NCBI GenBank assembly: GCA_034437695.1
Contig: DAOTTJ010000315.1
Coordinates: forward strand, 1 to 7,274
Direction: 5' to 3'
DNA from: Paraktedonobacter sp034437695
GTDB taxonomy: Bacteria; Chloroflexota; Ktedonobacteria; Ktedonobacterales; Ktedonobacteraceae
Length of the DNA stretch: 7,274 bases
Each line of letters begins with the position of its first letter. The stretch's first letter is position 1. Under the pieces are notes generated by a model that was not told the DNA's origin, searched no databases, and was given only the letters and a program-made list of their open reading frames with translations. Positions 1 to 5,375 of the stretch are shown here, one piece after another. Both the position numbers and the translations under genes were made by a program.

Positions 1-20
1 TCAGGCGACGAGGCGCCTGA
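1..20. repeat. Inverted repeat at window edge, possible cut copy of the palindromic element
   Basis: TCAGGCG at 1-7 pairs with CGCCTGA at 14-20 around a 6-base loop. The right arm continues into AAGCCC (21-26), so the stem probably extends beyond the left edge. GGGGCAAGCTT at 53-63 is the reverse complement of a word at 3578-3588, and the TCAGGCG/CGCCTGA arms also occur in the central hairpin at 3602-3644. The order of the two words on the minus strand here equals their plus-strand order there. This suggests a degraded, inverted relative of the 3541-3702 element. There is no T-tract, so it does not look like an intrinsic terminator. Confidence 0.4.
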
Positions 21-160
21 AAGCCCATTCTGCTCAGACATTATTTTTCAGCGGGGCAAGCTTCGCAAAAAATAAACCAGGGAAGCTGAAGAATCTGGTG
101 GGGCTTGCCAAATAGCCTCGACTCTGATAGAGTTAACACACATACATAATCCCCGTAACT

Positions 161-205
161 GTCGAGATGGGGGGGAAGATGGGATTCTGCTTCCCCGACG
201 AGGAG
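161..205 (+). promoter_or_regulatory. rplI leader: hairpin followed by Shine-Dalgarno
   Basis: GGGGAAG at 172-178 pairs with CTTCCCC at 190-196 around an 11-base loop, and GTC at 161-163 could add pairs with GAC at 197-199. The stem ends just before AGGAG at 201-205, which lies 8 bases ahead of the rplI ATG and fixes that start. A -10-like CATAAT sits at 145-150 without a good -35, so the promoter is uncertain. Whether the hairpin regulates L9 or only stabilises the 5' end cannot be told. Confidence 0.4.
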
Positions 206-213
206 CTTTTTCG

Positions 214-714
214 ATGAAAGTAATTCTATTACAAGATGTAGATGGCCTGGGGAAGGCTGGCGATTTAAAAGATGTTGCTGATGGTTATGCCCGTAACTAT
301 CTTTTACCTCGTCACCTGGCCGCTGGTGCCACACCTACATTGCTGGCAAACCATAAACAGCATATTGCCGCTCAGCAGCGCAAACAGTCTAAATTGACCG
401 AAGAGAGTAGCAAGCTTGCTGAGAAGCTGGCACAGGTAACATTGACCTTTAAAGCGCGAGTGGGCAAACAGGGTCGTCTCTATGGCTCGATCACCAGCCA
501 GGACATTGCTCTGGGTCTGCGCGAGACTGAAGGTTTGACCGTTGATCGCCGTCTGATTGTCATGAATAGTCCTATTCGTGCGCTTGGTAGCTATCCTATC
601 TCGGTCAAGATTGCACCCAGGTTGGAGCCAAGAATCACAGTAAATGTGATAGATGAGGCCGAGCAAGCCGCACCTGCTGGCAAGGCCGAAGCGTCAGAAA
701 GCGTTGCTGAATAA
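214..714 (+). CDS. rplI: 50S ribosomal protein L9
   Basis: Structural protein of the large ribosomal subunit; L9 binds 23S rRNA near the L1 stalk and helps frame maintenance. The product is 166 residues. Residues 1-40 contain the L9 signature: the glycines of GLGKAG at 11-16, then V21, GY at 24-25, NYL at 28-30 and the GA pair at 38-39. A lysine- and glutamine-rich connecting helix spans about 45-80. The C-terminal domain spans about 81-147 and includes GRLYGSIT at 87-94. Bacterial L9 is usually near 150 residues; the extra length is an Ala/Glu-rich tail after residue 148. AGGAG 8 bases upstream supports the start. L9 often follows rpsF, ssb and rpsR, but none of these is visible in the 213 bases before it. 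The antiporter gene follows on the same strand after 70 bases without an obvious terminator, so read-through is plausible. Confidence 0.97.
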   Translation: MKVILLQDVDGLGKAGDLKDVADGYARNYLLPRHLAAGATPTLLANHKQHIAAQQRKQSKLTEESSKLAEKLAQVTLTFKARVGKQGRLYGSITSQDIALGLRETEGLTVDRRLIVMNSPIRALGSYPISVKIAPRLEPRITVNVIDEAEQAAPAGKAEASESVAE

Positions 715-740
715 GCTAAGAAGTTCCCGGATCAGGTCTT

Positions 741-783
741 GCATCCCGGCTATGGGCCTGTCCTTGTAGCTACAAGGGGATGC
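741..783 (+). promoter_or_regulatory. Inverted repeat sequestering the cax Shine-Dalgarno
   Basis: A perfect 16-base palindrome, CCTTGTAG followed by CTACAAGG, occupies 762-777. An outer pair, GCATCC at 741-746 with GGATGC at 778-783, encloses it. Together they can form a two-part stem with a 15-base bulge on the 5' side (747-761). The ribosome-binding site of cax (AAGGGGA, about 774-780) lies wholly in the 3' arm, and the ATG at 785 begins two bases after the stem. CCC at 745-747 could pair instead with GGG at 754-756. The palindrome could also be a DNA operator for a dimeric regulator. No T-tract follows, so it is not a terminator. It does not match a riboswitch class I can recognise. Confidence 0.5.
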
Positions 784-784
784 T

Positions 785-1918
785 ATGCCACGCTGGCTCT
801 ATTATTTGCTCATAATGGCCGTTGTTGCTCCTGCGATCGCCCTATTCTGGGGTCCACAGCAAGCACTGGCCATTTTTATTTCGTCGACGCTCGCGCTGAT
901 TCCGCTGGCGGCGTTGATTGGTCGTGCCACCGAGGATCTGGAGTTTTATGTTGGTCCGACGGCGGGGGGTCTGCTTAACGCGACCTTTGGCAATGCGCCT
1001 GAACTGATTATCGGGATCTTCGCGCTTCAGGCAGGCCTGGTCGAGGTGGTCAAGGCCTCGATGATCGGCTCGATTATCAGCAATTCGTTGCTGGTCTTTG
1101 GCAGTGCTCTGGCCTTTGGCGGCTGGCGCTGGGGTCGGCAATACTTTAGTTCGCGCGACGCCGGTCAATATACGTCGATGATGCTGGTGGCACTCGCCGG
1201 GATGGCCATCCCTTCGGCCAGTGCCTCGCTGATCGCAAATCAGAGTCAGCAACAGGCAATCAGTATCGCGATTGCCTGTGTGCTGCTTCTGGCCTACGGC
1301 ATCTACCTGACCGCGCATGTCTTTGGTCTGCGCTCAGAGCGGCGCAATCCCAGGCAGCGCGATAAGTTGAAAACGACGAAACTCGCACCGACGCTCCAGG
1401 AAGAAGACGAGCACAATGGTCATGTTGAGGCGCACGAACCGGCCGAACCGCCGCCGCTCAAGCTCTGGATGGCTCTGCTTATGCTCTGTCTGGCAACCCT
1501 CGGAACCGCCTGGAATAGCGAGTTGCTGGTCAATACAATTGAACCGGTGACAAAGATCTTCGGCTGGTCGACCGTTTTTGTCGGTCTGGTGATCATCCCG
1601 ATCATAGGCAATGCCGCCGAACACTCCAGTTCGATCTATATTGCGCTGCGCGACCGCGTCGATCTGAGCATGGCGATTGCCGCTGGCTCTTCGATCCAGG
1701 TGGCGACCTTTGTGACACCCGTGCTGGTCGTGCTTAGTATGTTTTTTGCAAACCATATGAGCCTGACCTTCCCCCTCTTCGAGCTAGTTGTGCTCGGAGT
1801 GGCCACGCTGCTGTTCTGGCTGATCAGTCGCGACGGCGAATCGTCGTGGCTGGCCGGAGTTCAGTTAATCACGGTCTATCTGATCGCGTGTATCGCTTTC
1901 TTTTTTATTCCTGGCTGA
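785..1918 (+). CDS. cax: Ca2+/H+ antiporter, CaCA superfamily (Cax)
   Basis: Inner-membrane exchanger that uses the proton gradient to expel Ca2+ (and possibly Mn2+ or other divalent cations). The 377-residue product is strongly hydrophobic with about 10-11 membrane segments in two homologous halves. The two alpha-repeat motifs are clear: GNAPELIIGIFAL at 69-81 and IIGNAAEHSS at 273-282; E73 and E279 are the expected cation-binding acids. GSSIQVATFVTPVLV (301-315) is also typical of the family. A cytoplasmic loop of about 45 residues (182-226) joins the halves: basic first, then acidic and histidine-containing (EEDEH at 206-210). The start is supported by AAGGGGA a few bases upstream, inside a strong inverted repeat that may control translation. 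The last 14 bases overlap the end of the convergent nnr gene. The subfamily is secure; the exact ion is not. Confidence 0.93.
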   Translation: MPRWLYYLLIMAVVAPAIALFWGPQQALAIFISSTLALIPLAALIGRATEDLEFYVGPTAGGLLNATFGNAPELIIGIFALQAGLVEVVKASMIGSIISNSLLVFGSALAFGGWRWGRQYFSSRDAGQYTSMMLVALAGMAIPSASASLIANQSQQQAISIAIACVLLLAYGIYLTAHVFGLRSERRNPRQRDKLKTTKLAPTLQEEDEHNGHVEAHEPAEPPPLKLWMALLMLCLATLGTAWNSELLVNTIEPVTKIFGWSTVFVGLVIIPIIGNAAEHSSSIYIALRDRVDLSMAIAAGSSIQVATFVTPVLVVLSMFFANHMSLTFPLFELVVLGVATLLFWLISRDGESSWLAGVQLITVYLIACIAFFFIPG

Positions 1919-3464
1919 GTCCGCGCAGCGCTCGCGGAATCTCGGGCAGCAGGTCCGAGGCCAGCAGACCGGCCTGACCGATCTCACGGCTTACCCGCTC
2001 GCCTGCACTGGCGTGCAGGTAGACGCCTGCGCTCGCGGCCTCAAAGGGCGGGATATTCTGGGCCAGCAGACCAGCGATTGTACCAGCCAGTACGTCGCCC
2101 GTGCCAGCAGTGGCCAGCGCGGGATTGGCCTGCCAGTTGATGCGCACCCGTGTATGCTCGCTGACGCTATCGACCCCAGCAATCAGGGTACAGGCCCCCT
2201 TGAGGACCAGCACGACCTGCCATTCCTGCGCCTTCTGACGAACCAACTCAAGGCGCTCGATCGAGCCACCCGAAACCTTGAGGCCCTTGCACAGTCGCCC
2301 CATCTCGCCTGGATGCGGCGTAATCACTGTCCCTGCGGGCAAAAGAGACCACCAGTTCTCTAACGTCGAAAGGTGGTTCAGACCATCGGCGTCGATGAGC
2401 AGGTGGGGCCGCTCGTTAGCGGGCAGAGCACGCAGACGCTCCAGGAGATACAGGATAAACTCGCGCGTGAGCGGCGACTGACCCAGGCCGGGACCAAGCA
2501 GCAGGGCGCGATAGCCCTTCAGGCCTTCCATCAGACTATGCACGCGCTTGATGCTCTTCTCCTCTTCGGAGGGCAGCATGAGAAAGGTCGCTTCGTGAAA
2601 GCTACCGGCATAGATCGGGTGCATGCGCTCGTTTACTGCCAGCGTGACCAGGCCTGCGCCGACTCTAGCCGCGGCATTACCCGCCAGATAAGCCGAGCCA
2701 GGATACAGCACCGAGCCACAGACCAGCATAACTTTGCCATAGGTCCCCTTGTTGCTCTCCAGTGGACGCGGCGGCACAAGTCGACGCACCAACTGCTGCG
2801 TGAGCATCTCGCTGCTCGGCGAGGTCTGCATCTCCGCTGGCAGACCGATACTGCCAACGCACAGCTCACCCAGGTAGCCACGTCCAGGAAAGAAGAAGAA
2901 GCCTTGCTTGGGATAGGCCAGCGTGATAGTCAGGTCGACAGGGATCGTCCCCTCGTCTACCTCGCCAGTATCGGCGTTCATACCAGTGGGCAGATCGACC
3001 GCGACCAGGCGCAGCGCTGGACGCGTCTCGCGCTCACTATGGACACGCGCGAGAAGACTGCGCATTTCGGCAGGCAGAGGACGCGAGCGACCAATCCCCA
3101 GCAAGGCATCCAGTATATAGTCCGCCTGCTGGATGCTCTGCTCAAGCATCTCGGCGGTCTGCTCGGCGGCAATCTGCTCACCCGCCAGCAGCAGACGTTG
3201 CTCTTTCCAATAGTAGAGATCGATCTGGAGATCCAGATCCTTCAGACGACGAGCAACAACCTCACCGTCGCCGCCGTTGTTGCCGGGTCCGAGCAGAAAG
3301 AGCACCTTCAGTCCGCTCACCACGCGCTCGCGTTGCATATATTGGAGCAGCAGGTCGGCCACGCTTGTACCGGCTGCCTCCATTAAAATAGCCGAAGTCA
3401 GACCATACTCGCGCTCGGCCCGACCCTCTATCTCGCGCATCTCCTCCACTGTAACAATGTTCAT
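1905..3464 (-). CDS. nnr: Bifunctional NAD(P)H-hydrate epimerase / ADP-dependent NAD(P)H-hydrate dehydratase
   Basis: Cytosolic metabolite-repair enzyme. The N-terminal YjeF_N domain epimerises R- and S-NAD(P)HX (damaged, hydrated cofactor); the C-terminal ribokinase-like domain dehydrates the S form back to NAD(P)H using ADP. The 519-residue length fits the fused form. Epimerase (about 1-225): GPGNNGGDG at 59-67, LDALLGIG at 118-125 and VDLPTGMNADTG at 156-167, with D157 the likely catalytic acid. Dehydratase (about 235-515): GTYGKVMLVCGS at 240-251, GPGLG at 324-328, DADGLN at 358-363, TPHPGEMGRL at 382-391, KG at 422-423 and NPALATAGTGDVLAG at 447-461, with D457 the expected general base. 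No key motif is missing. A GAGAAGG Shine-Dalgarno (3477-3483) lies 12 bases upstream, rather far, but MNIVTVEEMR is the usual start for this family. It converges tail-to-tail with cax and stands as a single gene. Confidence 0.96.
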   Translation of the reverse strand: MNIVTVEEMREIEGRAEREYGLTSAILMEAAGTSVADLLLQYMQRERVVSGLKVLFLLGPGNNGGDGEVVARRLKDLDLQIDLYYWKEQRLLLAGEQIAAEQTAEMLEQSIQQADYILDALLGIGRSRPLPAEMRSLLARVHSERETRPALRLVAVDLPTGMNADTGEVDEGTIPVDLTITLAYPKQGFFFFPGRGYLGELCVGSIGLPAEMQTSPSSEMLTQQLVRRLVPPRPLESNKGTYGKVMLVCGSVLYPGSAYLAGNAAARVGAGLVTLAVNERMHPIYAGSFHEATFLMLPSEEEKSIKRVHSLMEGLKGYRALLLGPGLGQSPLTREFILYLLERLRALPANERPHLLIDADGLNHLSTLENWWSLLPAGTVITPHPGEMGRLCKGLKVSGGSIERLELVRQKAQEWQVVLVLKGACTLIAGVDSVSEHTRVRINWQANPALATAGTGDVLAGTIAGLLAQNIPPFEAASAGVYLHASAGERVSREIGQAGLLASDLLPEIPRALRGLSQE

Positions 3465-3525
3465 GTGATTTTTGTACCTTCTCTCATGCTTGATTATGCT
3501 CTGGACACCACGTGGTTTGGTGGGG

Positions 3526-3537
3526 ACACCCCACGCT
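3526..3537. repeat. 12-base direct repeat, left copy
   Basis: ACACCCCACGCT here recurs exactly at 3707-3718 in the same orientation. The pair brackets the palindromic element, three bases outside its left inverted repeat. It could be a long target-site duplication or part of the element. Its first half also closes a local hairpin, GTGGGG (3520-3525) with CCCCAC (3529-3534). Confidence 0.5.
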
Positions 3538-3540
3538 TTT

Positions 3541-3702
3541 CACATGTAGGTTTTTTGTCCTTCCCTGATGGTCGGGCAAGCTTGCCCCACCCCTAAGAGA
3601 AGAAGGCGCTTTTCAGGCGCAGGTTGCGCCTGAAAAGCGCCTTCCTGCACGTGATAGCTGTGCTTCGCCACAGCGAAGCGTTCAGCGAAAAATCTACCCG
3701 TG
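3541..3702. mobile_element. Palindromic MITE-like element with cloverleaf-type fold
   Basis: The ends are imperfect inverted repeats: CACATGTAGGTTTTT (3541-3555) matches the reverse complement of AAAAATCTACCCGTG (3688-3702) at 12 of 15 positions. Between them lie three hairpins arranged almost symmetrically: GGGCAAGCTTGCCC (3574-3587), a perfect 20-base-pair stem (3602-3621 with 3625-3644, loop GGT), and GCTTCGC-CACA-GCGAAGC (3662-3679). One strand could fold into a cloverleaf closed by the terminal repeats. Twelve-base direct repeats lie just outside. No transposase reading frame fits in 162 bases, so any mobility would depend on a protein made elsewhere. The alternative is a REP-like or transcribed structured element. 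None of the stems has the T-tract of an intrinsic terminator. Confidence 0.5.
3602..3644. repeat. Perfect 20-bp inverted repeat (central hairpin)
   Basis: Twenty consecutive base pairs with a three-base loop (GGT, 3622-3624). The inner arms GCGC...GCGC and TCAGGCG...CGCCTGA are GC-rich, with a TTTT/AAAA block in the middle of the stem. The perfection of the stem, with no mismatch, suggests selection or recent origin. It lacks a T-run on either side, which argues against a simple terminator for the converging-upstream XRE-Nudix transcript. Confidence 0.8.
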
Positions 3703-3706
3703 TAAA

Positions 3707-3718
3707 ACACCCCACGCT
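3707..3718. repeat. 12-base direct repeat, right copy
   Basis: Exact second copy of ACACCCCACGCT (first copy 3526-3537), four bases outside the right terminal inverted repeat of the palindromic element. Confidence 0.5.
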
Positions 3719-3774
3719 CCGGCACAGGGCGGCTGCCCTCTGCACTCCCGCTTTCTCTTCTCCTGTGAGGGGAA

Positions 3775-3800
3775 CACTCTCTATCAGAGCATAGAGAGTG
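3775..3800. repeat. 10-bp stem hairpin
   Basis: CACTCTCTAT (3775-3784) and ATAGAGAGTG (3791-3800) form a perfect 10-base-pair stem with loop CAGAGC. Neither strand has a proper T-tract afterwards, so a terminator for the XRE-Nudix operon (reverse strand) is possible but weakly supported. A smaller hairpin, AGGGC-GGCT-GCCCT, lies at 3726-3739. Confidence 0.55.
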
Positions 3801-4035
3801 CCTTTCCCTGGGTTTCGCTTTCTCACTTTATTTTAATATACGGTCTGCGCACATGGAAAGCTCTTTCTCTCTTTTACAGTGTATAGGTGGGCTTCCTGGT
3901 TTCATTTGAAACACTATAAGCATTCTTTAATAGTTCTGTTGTATTTTACCTGACAGTATCTCTTTTTGAGACTATATTTTGCTCTAGAGTAGTTGTGAAT
4001 TTATCTGGTCCAGGTCAGGAACAAGAGGTAGAGCT

Positions 4036-4116
4036 ATGTCTCCTGAGATAAAAGTGAATGATATCGCCGATGTGTTTCGTGAGAGGATTTTATCAAATGA
4101 ATTTGGGAGTGTTTGA
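4036..4116 (+). pseudogene. N-terminal stub resembling a GntR-family regulator
   Basis: A 26-codon frame starting ATG with a well-placed GAGG about 8 bases upstream. Its residues IKVNDIADVFRERILSNEFG look like the first helix of GntR-type winged-helix domains, whose usual pattern is IAxxLRxxIxxGxxxPGxxLPS. The frame stops after two more residues, before the PG and LPS parts, and none of the three frames downstream continues the domain before the neighbouring gene begins. The likely explanation is a regulator truncated by deletion or rearrangement, with its ribosome-binding site and start intact. A functional 26-residue peptide or chance similarity remain possible. GntR regulators are common in integrated plasmid-like elements, but nothing else of such an element is seen. 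Confidence 0.4.
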
Positions 4117-4168
4117 ATTAACATATAAGTACCAATCTTCTCACTGGAAAATTTAGTACGAGTAAAAT

Positions 4169-5338
4169 TCAGCTTTTTAGAGCTATTACTCTCTCTACTT
4201 CTTCTCGGCCAAATTCGTGAATTAACGTATGATATATTCCCATTAGTGCTCCTGCTCCCCAGGGTTCGTGTAAAAAAACGAAATCAAAGACATCCTGGGG
4301 AGTAAAACGAACTGCAAAGAGATGTTTATTCTCTAGCTTATCTTTTACTCCTCTTTGCCACTTTCGCTTGATCTCATCGGCGCTTTTCTGCACTTTTATG
4401 AAGCCGCGTAAGCCACACATCGCATATTGCGTATCCAATCCCAGGCTAAGAAAGAGAATATCTGAAGCAGAAAAATCAAGATGTTCTTGTAACCCCAACT
4501 CTTCAAATAGTCCGCGACAGGCGCAACGATAGACATCAGGTGCCTCACTGGTAGTACTTCTATCAAGCGGCCTGCTTAACCCTTCTTCCACCGATGTCAT
4601 AAAGTATCCGGGTCGTACCGCAATATGTCTTCCTCGTTGTGCAAAAAAGATATATCCATCGCTGCTTACAAGAGATAATCCGACTCCAAAGGGAATCGGA
4701 AGTGAAGGCAAAGGCATCTCCCAGTCGTGCTCAAGAAGATATTTTTCTCGAAAGCGCCTATCTTCTAAGCATCTATTTTTTGCCAGAACTGTGTAATAGT
4801 CTGTTGGGTGAAACCATATGTTGAGTTTCATACGCTCGTGCAGAGGTTCACGGCTCATTACGAAATTGGTCAGATGGTATGTTTCTCCATTCCAGTGGAC
4901 AGATCTTCCCTCTTTTTCGTTTTGCTCCTGTTCCTCTGCTATCTGTTTTTTTGCTTGCTCAATTTCTTCGAGGATGGGGATTGGATGTGGATAGTAAAAA
5001 GTTTTAATATGTTGTGGTAAATACGCTTCCGTTCCTTCACCATCGAGTACAAGTAGTTGTGTCTCTCTCTTGCCAAAGGAGAAGTATCCGTTATCGCCTT
5101 CGTGAGGCGAAGGGCTGGCAGGTGCTCGTTTCCCTTGCAAGCCCAATTCAAGCGTATTTTTGCCAAAAAGGAGACACAGCTTTTCGCGAAAATGAGGACC
5201 AGGAGCGCTTTCGCCGAGTTCCCAGGCGCTGACGCGTTTCTCGGATGTTCCAATTTCGGTGGCGACTTTCCGCTGTGACCAACCGCGTAATTCGCGCTCA
5301 GTGCGGAGCTTCTCAAGTGGGTGTTTAGATCTGTCCAT
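4169..5338 (-). CDS. XRE helix-turn-helix protein with divergent Nudix-like domain (copy A, second in operon)
   Basis: 389 residues, presumably cytosolic and DNA-binding. Residues about 7-62 form a Cro/C1-type domain (LRTERELRGWSQ at 11-22, GTSEKRVSAWELG at 30-42). A charged helix covers about 122-143. The conserved middle block includes VHWNGETYHLTNFV (147-160) and PTDYYTVLAKN (178-188). Residues about 216-320 resemble a Nudix fold: RGLFEELGL at 275-283 matches REUXEEXGU except that the second position is Gly, not Glu. Upstream, G244 and E252 stand where the box begins, but 22 residues rather than 7 separate E252 from R275. E279 and E280, the usual metal ligands, are present. The Gly at the position of MutT E53 makes hydrolysis doubtful, so nucleotide sensing is an alternative. 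GGGAG lies 5 bases before ATG. It starts 37 bases after copy B and has no clear promoter of its own. Function unknown; architecture fairly sure. Confidence 0.85.
   Translation of the reverse strand: MDRSKHPLEKLRTERELRGWSQRKVATEIGTSEKRVSAWELGESAPGPHFREKLCLLFGKNTLELGLQGKRAPASPSPHEGDNGYFSFGKRETQLLVLDGEGTEAYLPQHIKTFYYPHPIPILEEIEQAKKQIAEEQEQNEKEGRSVHWNGETYHLTNFVMSREPLHERMKLNIWFHPTDYYTVLAKNRCLEDRRFREKYLLEHDWEMPLPSLPIPFGVGLSLVSSDGYIFFAQRGRHIAVRPGYFMTSVEEGLSRPLDRSTTSEAPDVYRCACRGLFEELGLQEHLDFSASDILFLSLGLDTQYAMCGLRGFIKVQKSADEIKRKWQRGVKDKLENKHLFAVRFTPQDVFDFVFLHEPWGAGALMGIYHTLIHEFGREEVERVIALKS
4191..4224. repeat. 34-base identical block near 3' end of copy A
   Basis: These 34 bases are identical to 5398-5431 in copy B and encode the shared IHEFGREEVE segment near the C-terminus. 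Together with the near-identical 5' blocks, they bracket the diverged middle of the two genes. Confidence 0.85.
5120..5338. repeat. HTH-encoding direct repeat, copy A
   Basis: These 219 bases match 6327-6545 at 218 positions by direct comparison. The one difference (G at 5234, T at 6441) is silent at Arg35. The match stops abruptly at codon 73/74 on one side; upstream of the ATG it fades within about 20 bases, after the ribosome-binding site. The rest of the two genes is far more diverged. Confidence 0.95.
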
Positions 5339-5375
5339 CTCTGCTCCCTTTTCATTAGAGAGTGGCGTGAGCAGT

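Larger units (their letters stand above)
3465..4168. other. 700-base gap without an intact gene
   Basis: This stretch separates the start of nnr from the end of the downstream XRE-Nudix gene. In order it holds the nnr upstream region (3465-3525), a palindromic element (3541-3702) with flanking direct repeats, two further hairpins (3726-3739 and 3775-3800), an imperfect palindrome GTTTCA-TT-TGAAAC (3899-3912), and a short GntR-like stub (4036-4116). Reading frames of 60-80 codons cross the palindromic part, but they follow the inverted repeats and show no domain or composition of a real protein. From about 3830 the DNA becomes distinctly AT-rich. No RNA gene was recognised. Confidence 0.6.

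Noticed and set aside
41..334. A reverse-strand 97-codon frame across the rplI start
   Set aside because: It overlaps the conserved L9 N-terminus, has no recognisable domain and includes leader and repeat sequence.
741..784. yybP-ykoY-type manganese riboswitch before cax
   Set aside because: The leader is too short and I see none of the conserved loop sequences of that class; only the SD-sequestering stem is supported.
2373..3386. A 337-codon forward open frame opposite nnr
   Set aside because: It is antisense to a gene with all motifs of both NAD(P)H-hydrate domains; the Gln/Arg/Thr-rich translation is typical of the shadow of a GC-rich gene.
3602..3644. Intrinsic terminator for the XRE-Nudix operon
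   Set aside because: The stem is perfect, but neither side has a T-run, and it lies about 525 bases beyond the stop codon of copy A.
3540..3826. Reverse-strand open frames of 61 and 77 codons across the palindromic region
   Set aside because: They follow the inverted repeats, have low-complexity Arg/Ala/Leu composition, no supported ribosome-binding site and no recognisable domain; they are best explained by the repeat structure.
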